A stretch of DNA of 64,000 nucleotides from Poseidonibacter ostreae (GCF_009208075.1 NZ_WFKJ01000001.1:1-64000); one strand, 5' to 3'. Positions 36,136-45,387 are shown, numbered from the stretch's first letter. A program made the numbers and translations. Notes: generated from the sequence alone by a model not told the origin.

Positions 36136-36414
36136 ATGAGCGAAGATAAACAAGGATTTTTAAAAAGAGCAGATGCACATATTTTTTTAGCAAACGATCA
36201 AATGACAGATGAAATAAGTGCAGGAGAAGTTAGTGCTTCATTTATGTTTGGACTTGCAAGATTTAACGCTTGGATTGCAGCATCTACTTATAAATCTGCT
36301 GAAGATATGGCAGAAGAAAAACAAAAAGCTATGGAATACTTTATGAAAGAGTACAAAATCATGTTAGAACAACATTTAGATGAACATATCAAAGGCTATG
36401 ACTTCTCAAAATAA
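36136..36414 (+). CDS. DUF3144 protein
   Basis: 92 residues, cytoplasmic, alpha-helical. FLKRADAHIFLANDQMTDEISAGEVSASFMFGLARFNAWI matches the DUF3144 pattern I know from proteobacteria (ADAFIxLAN...RFNAxV). Function unknown in the family. AAAGGA 9 bases before the ATG. Ends in a shared terminator. Confidence 0.82.
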   Translation: MSEDKQGFLKRADAHIFLANDQMTDEISAGEVSASFMFGLARFNAWIAASTYKSAEDMAEEKQKAMEYFMKEYKIMLEQHLDEHIKGYDFSK

Positions 36415-36439
36415 AAGAGCTTATAATGCTCTTTTATTT
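36409..36439. terminator. Bidirectional terminator between convergent genes
   Basis: AAATAAAAGAGC and GCTCTTTTATTT form a perfect 12-bp stem with a seven-base loop. It covers the DUF3144 stop and lies just before the end of the alanine-dehydrogenase-like gene; each strand has T residues on its 3' side. Confidence 0.75.
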
Positions 36440-37861
36440 GTTACTTGATCTTTCAAAAGGTCCACAAACCAGAGCTTTTTTTACTCCTACACTCAAATTT
36501 CCTAATCCATCAATTATTTTTTCTGTATTAATTAAAACATCAACAATTTGACTTGAATATTTTGTAGCACTCTCTTTCATCATACCCAACATTGGCCAAC
36601 CCCATAAAGCTGAAATAGTAACTCCATCTTGCACAAAAGAAGGTGCAGTTAAATATGTACAATTAATTACTGGTTCAATTGCACTTCTATTAGTGATGCT
36701 CCCACCTACAAGATCAATAACTACTGAACCATTAGGAATAACACGTTTTAGATGATCATTGCTTACAAGATATGTAATACCCCTTATTTCTTTTGGGATA
36801 TCTGCTCCATTTATTACTAAATCAACATCTTCTAAATATTCTTCAATTCTCTCTTTTGAAGTTTGCGTTCGACCTAAAATATGAATATTTTTGAAGCCTT
36901 GATTTGAGAGTTCATGCATAGCACCACGTGCAACATTTCCATAACCTAAAACTAATACTTTTGCTTCTTTTATATCTAAAGCTGGTTTGTTTTCTTGTAG
37001 TAGTTTAATACCATATCTTGCTCCTGCTTGACCTGTTACGTGTAAACACTCTATTCTTCTTAATCCAAATTCAAAAGGTTTATGTTCTTTTCTATAATTT
37101 AAAATGGCATTAATTCCATTTTCTTCTTCAAACTGATGCAAATCAAAAATATGAGCACTTGTTTGTTTTAACTTTTCAAGAAGATTATTTTTAACATTAA
37201 AACTTTTACTATCATAAAAGTACATTGTATTTTTATCTGTATATTTTAATTCTTCAAAGGTAATATCCTCATAAAGCATATTAAGTGATTTTGGATTACG
37301 ATTTCCTGCACGTCTAACAGCACCTGCTAGTCTTTCATTTCTTCCAATTACAAATATTCTTAAATCTTTTATAGTTTTACTTATTATAAAATCTTTTAAA
37401 GCATCAGCCATTCCTACACGTGAAAGTATTTGATCATCTGTTTGTACTTTTGGAGACTCTAAAATTTCTTCCATTGCAATTACGTTTATTTGATTATCTT
37501 CTAACATTTTTGCTCTTTTGGGAAAAGAATCGAAGTGTGCCATACAAAAAAGTGTAGAACCTTTTTTCATTTGTAGAATAGAATCTAAAGATGGACCTTT
37601 AAATTTAATAATCATCTCTTTATTTTTATATATTTCATCAGCATTTTGCATAATTGCACCATTTGATAAATACTCAATATCGCTAAAACCTACACCTAAA
37701 CCAGCACCATTTTCAACAAAAACTTCAATTCCTTTTTTTGTTAAACGTCCTACATCCAAAGGAGTAAGACTTACTCTTTTTTCTAATCCACCTGGATTTT
37801 CTGGGGATTCAATCTCTTTTACTAAAGCAATATTTTTAAATGCATTTGATAATTCTTTCAC
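36434..37861 (-). CDS. NAD(P)-dependent dehydrogenase, alanine dehydrogenase/PNT-like
   Basis: 475 residues. The N-terminal AlaDH/PNT block (ESPENPGGLEKRVSLTP with invariant Arg, then EVFVENGAGLGVGFSD) and a Rossmann fold VLGYGNVARGAMHEL near residue 308 are clear. The central part differs from classical alanine dehydrogenase, and longer length resembles the saccharopine dehydrogenase-like branch. Substrate unknown; oxidative deamination of an amino acid or a lysine-type condensation are the options. Single gene. Confidence 0.75.
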   Translation of the reverse strand: MKELSNAFKNIALVKEIESPENPGGLEKRVSLTPLDVGRLTKKGIEVFVENGAGLGVGFSDIEYLSNGAIMQNADEIYKNKEMIIKFKGPSLDSILQMKKGSTLFCMAHFDSFPKRAKMLEDNQINVIAMEEILESPKVQTDDQILSRVGMADALKDFIISKTIKDLRIFVIGRNERLAGAVRRAGNRNPKSLNMLYEDITFEELKYTDKNTMYFYDSKSFNVKNNLLEKLKQTSAHIFDLHQFEEENGINAILNYRKEHKPFEFGLRRIECLHVTGQAGARYGIKLLQENKPALDIKEAKVLVLGYGNVARGAMHELSNQGFKNIHILGRTQTSKERIEEYLEDVDLVINGADIPKEIRGITYLVSNDHLKRVIPNGSVVIDLVGGSITNRSAIEPVINCTYLTAPSFVQDGVTISALWGWPMLGMMKESATKYSSQIVDVLINTEKIIDGLGNLSVGVKKALVCGPFERSSNK

Positions 37862-38028
37862 ACTAATCCTTTTAGATAATTAGTATTTTTATGAGTTAGT
37901 TTTAATAAACTTCAATATAAATTAATATAAAATTGTTTTTTGATAACAAATAAAAGTATTTAGGAAATAAGCCTAACAAAAATCTGTTAATGTTAATTAG
38001 TGTAGATCTAAGCTTAATAAGATAAATT

Positions 38029-38105
38029 GTTTTTACATTCAGAATATTGTAAAAACGAAGTCAGATACGACCTGTGTAATCTGATATTAGATACAGTCTA
38101 TCTGA
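38029..38105 (+). other. Two hairpins upstream of a small gene (possible structured leader)
   Basis: First hairpin: GTTTTTACA (38029-38037) with TGTAAAAAC (38048-38056). Second: TCAGATA (38061-38067) with TATCTGA (38099-38105), inside which CTGT pairs with ACAG and ATCT with AGAT around a GATATT loop, about 17 pairs in total. They lie 36-110 bases before the ATG of a 41-residue gene. The rest of the 37862-38141 gap is AT-rich and shows nothing else. Confidence 0.45.
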
Positions 38106-38141
38106 ATTTTAGAGATATAAGTAAAAAACAAAGGTTTTATC

Positions 38142-38267
38142 ATGATAAAAAAACTTCTATTATTGGCATTTCTAATTTTTTGTGCAGTAGTTTTAATTTA
38201 CAATGATATGCAAAAAGATGATAAAAATAGAGATTTTGATAAAGGAACAGCTGTTTGGCATGAGTAA
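38142..38267 (+). CDS. 41-residue single-pass membrane protein
   Basis: AAAGG lies 8 bases before the ATG. One membrane helix (about 4-20: LLLLAFLIFCAVVLIY) and a charged tail ending TAVWHE. No family recognised. The upstream region is unusually structured for this genome, which hints at regulation at the RNA level. Confidence 0.55.
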   Translation: MIKKLLLLAFLIFCAVVLIYNDMQKDDKNRDFDKGTAVWHE

Positions 38268-38283
38268 AAGGTTTCTTTTGAAA

Positions 38284-38850
38284 TTATTTAATTTTTATAG
38301 GTAATAAACTTAAAAAACTCAAAGCTTCAGGAAGTGAAAATTGAGCTTTTTTTATATCATTGTATTTAGGGTCTATTAAATAGTTTTTTGATGTTTCAAA
38401 ATTTGCTTTTTGTAAATTATTACTAATAAAAACTGTTTGTTCTAAATTACAGTCCTTAAAAACTGCAGATTCAAGATTGCACTCTTCAAAGCCAGTATCT
38501 CTTATCAAAGAGTTAATAAAATGCATTTTACGTAAATCCAAAAGATGAAAAGAGTTTTGAGAGAGATTGCATGAGTCAAACTTTACATCAAAAGGTTCTT
38601 GACAAGTACTCCAAGAAATTCCTATTAGTTTGCATTTTTCAAAAATAACATCATTAAAAGTTGAAGATATTAGTTTACTCAAAGATAAATCACAATTTAT
38701 AAAAGTACATTCAGTAAACTTACAATCACGAAAAGAAGCTTTAGAAAAGTCACATTTTGTAAAAGTACAATTATCAAAATAAATAGAATCTAATTTTTTT
38801 TCATCAACTTCAATAAACTCTTCTTCCCAATAATCGTTAGTTTTAAACAT
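38284..38850 (-). CDS. Pentapeptide-repeat protein
   Basis: 188 residues when started at the ATG at 38850 (AGAAG upstream). A frame extends to 38949 but its first 33 residues are not repeat-like and would run into the divergent gene. The repeats (A/C-x-F/L-x-x) are clear: FDNCTFTKCDFSKASFRDC, FTECTFINCDLSLSKL and ECNLESAVFKDCNLEQTVF, forming a right-handed quadrilateral helix. Related proteins include the quinolone-protection Qnr/McbG group, but similarity by eye does not show that role. Confidence 0.8.
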   Translation of the reverse strand: MFKTNDYWEEEFIEVDEKKLDSIYFDNCTFTKCDFSKASFRDCKFTECTFINCDLSLSKLISSTFNDVIFEKCKLIGISWSTCQEPFDVKFDSCNLSQNSFHLLDLRKMHFINSLIRDTGFEECNLESAVFKDCNLEQTVFISNNLQKANFETSKNYLIDPKYNDIKKAQFSLPEALSFLSLLPIKIK

Positions 38851-38939
38851 AATCTTCTTTTTTATTTTGATTTTATCATATTTGAAATAAAGAGGACTAA
38901 AAGTATATGCTAAACTAATTATATATTTTAGGAGCCTAT

Positions 38940-39581
38940 ATGAAAGCATTTCATTTTAAAGACCAATTCTCTTCTCAACTACTACATGAAACAGTTGATC
39001 ATCCAAATATTGAAGTAGGATTTTTTTCTTATTATTCAGGATATCATCATAAGCATGATTTTGTTGAATGTGCAAGATATTTACATGATAAGAGAAAAGA
39101 TGTAGATAAGCTTATTATTGGTAATTATTGTTCAATTGGCTCAGGAGCAGTTTTTATGATGGCAGGAAATCAAGGTCATAATACAAACTGGCTTTCTACA
39201 TTTCCTTTTTATTTTCAAGCAAATATTTTCAAAAGTGCAAAAAATGGATTTGTAAAAGCTGGAAACACTATAGTAGGAAATGACGTATGGATAGGTTCTG
39301 AAGCTATGATAATGTCTGGTGTAACAATTGCAGATGGAGCAATAATTGCAGCAAGAGCTGTTGTAATAAAAGATGTAGAAGCTTACACTATTGTTGGTGG
39401 AAATCCAGCAAGTGTTATAAAATCACGTTTTGAAAATAAAGAGATAGAACAATTACTTATCATGAAATGGTGGAATTGGAAAGAAGAGAAAATAAAAGAG
39501 TGTATGCCTTTAATTTGTAGTCCTAAAATTGAGGGATTATGGAAATATTGGAATAAAAATAAAAAAAATTTATTAGATTAA
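38940..39581 (+). CDS. Hexapeptide-repeat O-acetyltransferase, CatB/Vat type
   Basis: 213 residues. Left-handed beta-helix repeats (IGNYCSIGSGAVFMM, IVGNDVWIGSEAMIMSGVTIADGAIIAARAVV) and the substrate loop GNQGHNTNWLSTFPF, containing the catalytic His of the xenobiotic acetyltransferase group. Such enzymes acetylate chloramphenicol or streptogramins, but many homologues act on unknown substrates, so resistance is only a possibility. AGGAGCC ribosome site. Converges with the next gene by 4 bases. Confidence 0.85.
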   Translation: MKAFHFKDQFSSQLLHETVDHPNIEVGFFSYYSGYHHKHDFVECARYLHDKRKDVDKLIIGNYCSIGSGAVFMMAGNQGHNTNWLSTFPFYFQANIFKSAKNGFVKAGNTIVGNDVWIGSEAMIMSGVTIADGAIIAARAVVIKDVEAYTIVGGNPASVIKSRFENKEIEQLLIMKWWNWKEEKIKECMPLICSPKIEGLWKYWNKNKKNLLD

Positions 39582-39829
39582 AAAGTTTTTTCTATTAATT
39601 GAAGTTTTTTTACTCTTGTAAGTTTTTTTATAGCGTATTCACGTTTAGAAGCAGTACTTCTATTCTCTGAAGATTCTTGATATATTAGTTTTACAGGACG
39701 CCTAGCTTTTGTATACTTGGCGCCTTTTTCACTATTGTTATGTTCATCCAAACGTTTTGTTATATCTGTAGTAATCCCTGTATATAAACTTCCATCACTA
39801 CACTTTAAAATATAAACGAAATATGACAC
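39578..39829 (-). CDS. GIY-YIG nuclease-like protein (UPF0213/YhbQ type)
   Basis: 83 residues, the whole of the small stand-alone family. YFVYILKCSDGSLYTGIT carries the GIY-YIG signature (YVYIL...YTG), followed by DITKRLDEHN with Arg and His, and a late Glu/Arg pair. Probable structure-specific DNA nuclease. Confidence 0.9.
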   Translation of the reverse strand: MSYFVYILKCSDGSLYTGITTDITKRLDEHNNSEKGAKYTKARRPVKLIYQESSENRSTASKREYAIKKLTRVKKLQLIEKTF

Positions 39830-39866
39830 ATATATACCTTATTTTATTAAATTTATTCTATTTTAC

Positions 39867-40166
39867 TTAGCTTACGCTACAAGTTCCATCTGTACATTTT
39901 TGCTCTGTTTCCTCATCCCAACTTGATAATGCTGTTCTTGAAACTACACCTGCATTTGTTAAGGCAACAAAATCTGTAAGTTCGATTAGTTCTTGTTTTG
40001 TAATACCATCTTCTAATGCATCTTTAAATCTTCTATTTGAACAAACTGTACATCCTAAAGTAAGTGTTACGGCTAAACCTACTAAATGTTTTTCTCTTTT
40101 TGAAAATGATAAACTCTCACTTGTTTCATTTAATGCTTTTACTGCTTTTAAATCTTGTCCTGTCAT
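39867..40166 (-). CDS. Carboxymuconolactone decarboxylase/AhpD-like protein
   Basis: 99 residues, helical. LVGLAVTLTLGCTVCSNRRFKDALEDGITKQELIEL matches the AhpD-like core; the CTVC pair is the redox-active disulfide, though the usual His two or three residues on is missing (SNRR). The tail adds two more cysteines (KCTDGTC). Probably an alkylhydroperoxidase or thiol-disulfide protein. Confidence 0.8.
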   Translation of the reverse strand: MTGQDLKAVKALNETSESLSFSKREKHLVGLAVTLTLGCTVCSNRRFKDALEDGITKQELIELTDFVALTNAGVVSRTALSSWDEETEQKCTDGTCSVS

Positions 40167-40260
40167 ATTTTACCCTTTTTTTTGATTTTTCAAATTATAG
40201 AATATATATTCTATAATGTCAAGGTTAGAAAAGATAAAATATTTACTATTTAATAATAAT

Positions 40261-41139
40261 TTATTTTTTACTAACTAAAATCCCACCTAAAGCAATAAGC
40301 CCAATTCCAAGAAAAGTAAGCATGTCAGGAAGTGAATCTCCAAGCATAATACCAAATCCAACAGCAAAAGGAATACTTGAATAACCAATAACTCCAATAA
40401 TACTAGCCTTACTTAAACTATAAGCACGAGTTAAAAACCATTGTGAAACAGTTGATAATATTGCCATTAAAACAATAAGTGCCCAAATAAAAAACTCTGT
40501 ATGAACTTGAAAACTTGCATAAGGAGTAAATAAAAAGAGTAATAAAGGAAGAATCGTACCTACTCCCATAAAAGAAAGCATAATAACTCTTGCATCATAA
40601 ATATCTTTTATTTTCTTTATAGTTGCATAGGCACAAGCAGCAAAAAAACCACCTAATACTCCTAACACATGACCTTGTGATATTTCAAAGTCTAAAGGTT
40701 GAATAACAAAAGCAACTCCAATAAATCCAATAACAAGTGCAAAAATAGTATTAATATTAATAGACTCTTTCATCAAGTAGTATGCAAGTATTGTTACAAA
40801 AAATGGCGATGTTTTATTTAAAATAACAGCTTCACCTAATGGAATATTAGCAATTGTATAAAAGTAAAGTAACATAGCTAATGTTCCAAAAAAACCTCTT
40901 AAAAATAATAGATGTGATTTTGAAATATCAAAAGATACTTGAACTTTTTTGAAGCTATATAAAATCATTATCACACCTAAAAGGTTTCTATAAAATACTA
41001 TTTCAATTGGATCCATACTTTCAGAAAGTACTTTTGCTACTGCTCCACTAAGAGAGCCTAGCATTGCACTTAAAAGCATAAATAGGATACCTTTATCCAT
41101 TAGTTTTAGATTTGATAATAATTTGTAGTTATTTGACAT
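40261..41139 (-). CDS. EamA/DMT-family transporter
   Basis: 292 residues, ten membrane helices in two EamA repeats: SAMLGSLSGAVAKVLSESMDPIEIVFYR in the first and LGVLGGFFAACAYATIKKI in the second. Likely exports a metabolite; the substrate is unknown. Downstream of the arylamine acetyltransferase gene on the same strand, with 75 bases between. Confidence 0.88.
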   Translation of the reverse strand: MSNNYKLLSNLKLMDKGILFMLLSAMLGSLSGAVAKVLSESMDPIEIVFYRNLLGVIMILYSFKKVQVSFDISKSHLLFLRGFFGTLAMLLYFYTIANIPLGEAVILNKTSPFFVTILAYYLMKESININTIFALVIGFIGVAFVIQPLDFEISQGHVLGVLGGFFAACAYATIKKIKDIYDARVIMLSFMGVGTILPLLLFLFTPYASFQVHTEFFIWALIVLMAILSTVSQWFLTRAYSLSKASIIGVIGYSSIPFAVGFGIMLGDSLPDMLTFLGIGLIALGGILVSKK

Positions 41140-41214
41140 TTAAATCCTTTATTTTGAGCATTGTATTTAAACTTTATAAAAAAGGATTTAAAGTAACTAA
41201 GATATCTCTATATC

Positions 41215-41973
41215 TTATATTTTAATTATTATATTAAAATATTTTTTTAATGCTTCGACTCTATTCTCTTTTGAAATCTTCCAGCTACTTTTTCTATTAT
41301 TTTCTCTTAGAATCATTTTATCATCAAGCATTGTTATTCTTCCATTTTCTTTTGCTAAAGTTATAAGTAAGGGTACTTTCTTATTAATATTATTCTCTTT
41401 ATCATTTCTAAAAATATCAATAAAATCAGATGGAAACTTTTCTTCTTTTGTAAAATAATATCTAGGAGTCCAAGTCGCATTTTTATAATTTACAAGAAGT
41501 ATATATTTATCATTTTTCTTCTGTATTTTATACATATGATTCTCAGCAGTAGAAATAAAATTTTCAGAATCAATATTCATAGCTTCTCTTACATTCTGTC
41601 CATTAGCAACATCAACAAGATAATCAATACTATTAAGATTAACCAAAATAAGTAAATGAGGATAATCTTTTCCAATATAAGTTAAATCCTTTACTTTTGC
41701 AAAGATTAAATATGCATCAAAGCCTAAGGACTTAAGTAAATATAAAAATAAAGTATGGGATTCATAACAAATTCCACCTCTGTTGTTATTTACAATTTTT
41801 TCATATACATTCGATAAGTTTGAAGAAAACTCTTTATTTAAAAAAAAGTCTAAATTTTCATAAGGAACATTAAGAAGATATTGTTTTTGCAATAATTGAA
41901 GTGTTTGTAAAGTGGGTTCATATTTTTTTGAACTATCCATATTAATACGCTCTAATATTTTTTCGATTTTCAT
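41215..41973 (-). CDS. nat: Arylamine N-acetyltransferase
   Basis: 252 residues, near the family's 260-280. The catalytic Cys is in NRGGICYESHTLF, the His in YPHLLILVNL and the Asp in DYLVDVANG. NVPYENLDFFL is the N-terminal motif. Acetylates arylamines and hydrazines with acetyl-CoA, or another acyl group in secondary metabolism. ATG at 41973 has AAAGGA-like TAACAAAGGAT upstream. Confidence 0.9.
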   Translation of the reverse strand: MKIEKILERINMDSSKKYEPTLQTLQLLQKQYLLNVPYENLDFFLNKEFSSNLSNVYEKIVNNNRGGICYESHTLFLYLLKSLGFDAYLIFAKVKDLTYIGKDYPHLLILVNLNSIDYLVDVANGQNVREAMNIDSENFISTAENHMYKIQKKNDKYILLVNYKNATWTPRYYFTKEEKFPSDFIDIFRNDKENNINKKVPLLITLAKENGRITMLDDKMILRENNRKSSWKISKENRVEALKKYFNIIIKI

Positions 41974-42061
41974 AAAAATCCTTTGTTAAATATTATATAA
42001 GAATTTGTATAAGAAGCAATCATTCGGGTATAGAATTCACAATAGTTAAAAAACTGCATGT

Positions 42062-43303
42062 ATGAGATGCTTAAAAAGCAAAGATAAACTTGACTTAATG
42101 TATCATCTTTTCAACAATATTTTAGGGAATACATTGACATCAATTTATAAAAACTACGAAGATATAGACAAAGATCAACTGCAAATTGATATTGAAAAGA
42201 TTAAAGACTCAATAGGTAAAGCAACACAAGAAGATTTTCAACATTTATTAAAACTTGAAAGATGGGGAAGAGCTTTAACTTTTAGTGGGTATTTTCTTAT
42301 ATTTATTATCAGTTTTTTAGAAATAAGTTCATATGCATTAGGGAGTATTAGCTTTTGGATTTTAGCATTACTAGCTGCTAGTTTAATAGGAGTAGGAAAT
42401 GTTTCACGTTGGGCAAATGTTGCTCATCCAATACTTCATGGAGCTTATGATAGAGTTCCTAATATTCCAAAAAGATATACAAAAGCTGGTTTTGCAAAAA
42501 AAAATAGAAGATATTTAGATTGGCTAGATTGGATTAAACCTGAAGCTTGGATTTATGAGCATAATATCATGCATCATTATCATTTAGGAGAAGACGAAGA
42601 CCCTGATAATGTTGAGAATAACTTACAATGGCTAATTCAATCAAAAACACCAATGTGGGCTAGATATTTATTTGTATATGCTTTTGCAGGAACTTGGAAG
42701 CTAACTTATTATGCACCAAATACGTTAAAGATTTTGCAAAATAAAAAACATCGTAAATTAAAATTACCTCAAATTAAAAGTTATGAATGGAGTCCTTTTA
42801 AAAGAAATGGAGCTATATTATGGAAAGAGTATATTCTTCCATATTTTAGTGTTAAATTCGTAATTATTCCTTTGCTTTTTCTTCCTCTAGGATTAGAAGC
42901 TGTATTTAATGCTTTTATTATTACTTTAATCGCTGAATATATTGCAAATCTACACTCATTTTTAGTGATTGTTCCAAATCACTCAGCAGAAGATATTTAT
43001 AGGTTTGATACTCCACATAAATCTCAAGGTGAATTTTATTTACGGCAAATTATGGGAAGTGTGAATTATAACACAGGTACAAACTTAGTTGATTTTTCTC
43101 AAGGTTGGTTAAATTATCAAATAGAGCATCACCTTTTCCCAAACTTACCTTTAAGTCAATATCAAAAGATTCAACCTCTAATGAAAGATTTATGTGCAAA
43201 ACACAACTTAGAATATAGACAAGAAAATGTTTTTAAAAGAATGAAAATGACAGTAGAATTAATGGTAGGAAAAACAACACTTTTAAAAGTTGGAAGTATA
43301 TAA
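42062..43303 (+). CDS. Membrane fatty acid desaturase
   Basis: 413 residues. Three histidine boxes of diiron desaturases: HPILHGAYD (region 1), HNIMHHYHLGEDED (region 2) and YQIEHHLFPNLP (region 3), with membrane pairs between. An ATG at 42062 is open, though an ATG 12 codons later (42098) could serve; neither has a good site. It introduces double bonds into membrane acyl chains and needs an electron donor; the convergent rubredoxin-like gene may be linked, though its metal site looks altered. Confidence 0.9.
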   Translation: MRCLKSKDKLDLMYHLFNNILGNTLTSIYKNYEDIDKDQLQIDIEKIKDSIGKATQEDFQHLLKLERWGRALTFSGYFLIFIISFLEISSYALGSISFWILALLAASLIGVGNVSRWANVAHPILHGAYDRVPNIPKRYTKAGFAKKNRRYLDWLDWIKPEAWIYEHNIMHHYHLGEDEDPDNVENNLQWLIQSKTPMWARYLFVYAFAGTWKLTYYAPNTLKILQNKKHRKLKLPQIKSYEWSPFKRNGAILWKEYILPYFSVKFVIIPLLFLPLGLEAVFNAFIITLIAEYIANLHSFLVIVPNHSAEDIYRFDTPHKSQGEFYLRQIMGSVNYNTGTNLVDFSQGWLNYQIEHHLFPNLPLSQYQKIQPLMKDLCAKHNLEYRQENVFKRMKMTVELMVGKTTLLKVGSI

Positions 43304-43304
43304 A

Positions 43305-43475
43305 CTATTCTTCTTCTACTAACTCTTCAAAATCTTCTTTGGACGAGCCACAATCAGGACATTCCCAATCTTCTGGGATTTCTTTAAAATCTGTTCCTGG
43401 TTTAATACCAGCATCAGGATCACCTAGTTTTGGTTCATATATATAACCACGTACTGTACATACATAATCATTCAT
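43305..43475 (-). CDS. Rubredoxin with one ligand cysteine replaced
   Basis: 56 residues. The second ligand pair [11 protein letters not shown] (C39, C42) is intact. The first, normally CxxCGYIYDP, reads [11 protein letters not shown]6 is kept, residue 9 is Arg (CGT, one transition from TGT Cys). With three Cys the iron site would be altered or lost, unless the base is a sequence error. [23 protein letters not shown] is otherwise ideal rubredoxin. Convergent with the desaturase gene, separated by 1 base. Confidence 0.85.
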   Translation of the reverse strand: MNDYVCTVRGYIYEPKLGDPDAGIKPGTDFKEIPEDWECPDCGSSKEDFEELVEEE

Positions 43476-43505
43476 ACTAATTCCTTATATTTTATGATTA
43501 AACTT

Positions 43506-44078
43506 TTAAGATTTTTTAAGTAATAACTTCTCTTCTTCTATAGAAAGAAAACGCCATGTTCCACTTTCTATTTTAGAGTCAAAACTACCAATACTAACTC
43601 GACTTAAAGATATAACTTTTAAATTTGTTCCAAATTTTGGGTCTTTCAAAGCACCAAAAAGACGACGAATATGTCGGTTTTTTCCCTCTTCTAATTCTAT
43701 TTTTAGTTTTGTTTTTGCTCCACCAATACCAAGTTTTTCAACTTTTGCTTTTAGTAAGCCATATTTACTTTCAACACCTACTCTTGCTTGCTCTATATGT
43801 TCTTGTGTTACAAAGCCTCTAACCCAAACTTCATATATTTTTTTACAATTTCCAGGTTTAGTTAACATATCATTTATTTTACCACTTCTAGTAAATAACA
43901 ATAGCCCTTTAGATTCTAAATCTAAACGTCCTATAGGCATCCAACCATTATCAAAAGCCCATTGCGGTAAAAGACTATAAACTGTTTTTCTTCCAAGATC
44001 ATCAGACCTTGTCACTAAATAGCCTTTAGGTTTATTTAGAGCAAATAGCGTTTCACAAGCTTTTGTAATTGTATTCAT
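43506..44078 (-). CDS. RsuA/RluE-family rRNA pseudouridine synthase
   Basis: 190 residues, the short form without the S4 domain, like E. coli RluE. GRLDLESKGLLLFTRSG holds the catalytic Asp, and LNKPKGYLVTR and GKNRHIRRLFG are the family blocks. Modifies uridine in large ribosomal RNA (23S position not determinable). Confidence 0.9.
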   Translation of the reverse strand: MNTITKACETLFALNKPKGYLVTRSDDLGRKTVYSLLPQWAFDNGWMPIGRLDLESKGLLLFTRSGKINDMLTKPGNCKKIYEVWVRGFVTQEHIEQARVGVESKYGLLKAKVEKLGIGGAKTKLKIELEEGKNRHIRRLFGALKDPKFGTNLKVISLSRVSIGSFDSKIESGTWRFLSIEEEKLLLKKS

Positions 44079-44135
44079 TAAGTATATTCCTTATATTATA
44101 AAAGAGTATACTAGCTTATATGTTAATTAGTCATT

Positions 44136-44912
44136 TTAATTTAATACTATTTTTTCACTTCCTATTTTATGTGCAATAGGACCTTTACCCTCACCTAAAT
44201 TTGGTGCATTTTTTATTGCTTGATATATAAACTTATTTGAAATATCAATAGCTTCCAATAGACTTTTTCCTAAAGCAAGGTTTGCAGCAATTGCACTTGA
44301 AAAACTACATCCTGTACCATGAGTATTTCTTGAAATTAAATGTGGTGTTTCAAAGGTTGTAGTCTTGTTATTTGAGTATAAAATATCAATACTTTTATCT
44401 TTTTCAATACTGTTTTTTATAATAGTTGCACATTTTAATTCTTTAATCTTTTCTATTGATAAGATATCTTTAGATTCATAATCAAAAAGGGCTTCGGCTT
44501 CAAATTGATTTGGAGTTATAATTGTTACATAATCGAAAAGTGTTTTCATATTTAAAACTGCATCAGAACTTAAAAGCATTGAACCTGCTTTTGAAATAAA
44601 TACAGGATCTAAAACAATTGGAATATCCAAATCTTTAATAAATTCTCTTATTGCATCTATTATTTCATTTGAAAAAAGCATACCAATTTTTATAGCACTT
44701 ATTTCAAAATCCTCAAAGATCATTTCTAATTGCTCTTTTACAAACTTGGCACTTACTTCACTAATACTTTTTACACCTGTAGTATTTTGTGCAGTTAAAA
44801 CAGTAACAACAGAACATCCAAAAACAGAAAAAGCCTCAAATGTTTTTAAATCAGCTTGAATCCCAGCTCCACCACTACAATCACTTCCTGCTATTGATAA
44901 TACTACTTTCAT
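44136..44912 (-). CDS. thiD: Hydroxymethylpyrimidine/phosphomethylpyrimidine kinase
   Basis: 258 residues, the normal length. SIAGSDCSGGAGIQADLKTF is the N-terminal substrate motif, ALKIGML appears as AIKIGML, IVLDPVFISKAGSMLL and HGTGCSFSSAIAANLALG hold the ATP site and catalytic Cys/Asp region. Supplies the pyrimidine half of thiamine. No THI-box riboswitch elements upstream. Confidence 0.96.
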   Translation of the reverse strand: MKVVLSIAGSDCSGGAGIQADLKTFEAFSVFGCSVVTVLTAQNTTGVKSISEVSAKFVKEQLEMIFEDFEISAIKIGMLFSNEIIDAIREFIKDLDIPIVLDPVFISKAGSMLLSSDAVLNMKTLFDYVTIITPNQFEAEALFDYESKDILSIEKIKELKCATIIKNSIEKDKSIDILYSNNKTTTFETPHLISRNTHGTGCSFSSAIAANLALGKSLLEAIDISNKFIYQAIKNAPNLGEGKGPIAHKIGSEKIVLN

Positions 44913-45030
44913 TTTTTACCTTTATACTTTAATACTAAAGAATTTAGATTTTAACCTATTTTAGATTTTTTCTATATAAATAATTCATTAACATTTTTTG
45001 TTTATAATATTTTAATATTAAAGGACTATG

Positions 45031-45345
45031 ATGTATGACTATTTAAAAATTTTGCAAGAAAAAGCAAAGAAAATCGATGTAGATATAAAAGTATGTGGTT
45101 ATGATAAAGAGTGTATTATGAATGAACTTGCATGTAAAGTACGCTCAAACTTAGAAAATGAAGAATTATCTGTAATCAAAGAGAAAGCTATTAAAATTCA
45201 TGCAGTAATAAATACTAATAATATGGATAAAAACTCACTTTTGGATGCAATAGAAGAAAGAATAAAAGAGATTTTAGAAGAAGAAAATGAACGCTATACA
45301 AGTATAGAAATGCAACAAAACTTTATGCCTTTAGATTTAGGATAG
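45031..45345 (+). CDS. Small acidic helical protein, unknown
   Basis: 104 residues. The second of two adjacent ATGs (45031) has the better spacing from AAAGGA. Two short repeats of a helix pattern can be seen (IMNELACKVRSNLENEELSVIKEKAIKI and LLDAIEERIKEILEEENE), with a CGYDKEC cysteine pair. No family recognised. Confidence 0.6.
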   Translation: MYDYLKILQEKAKKIDVDIKVCGYDKECIMNELACKVRSNLENEELSVIKEKAIKIHAVINTNNMDKNSLLDAIEERIKEILEEENERYTSIEMQQNFMPLDLG

Positions 45346-45387
45346 AGTTAATCAATTTTGCACACTTTTTCTAGATGATAGATATAG

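Noticed and set aside
38284-38850. Quinolone-resistance (Qnr) gene
   Set aside because: Pentapeptide repeats alone do not show this; length and loops could not be matched to Qnr by eye.
38851-38949. Longer pentapeptide protein start at 38949
   Set aside because: The added part is not repeat-like and overlaps the start region of the divergent acetyltransferase gene.
44913-45027. Thiamine riboswitch upstream of thiD
   Set aside because: No CTGAGA or related THI-box elements in this 115-base gap.
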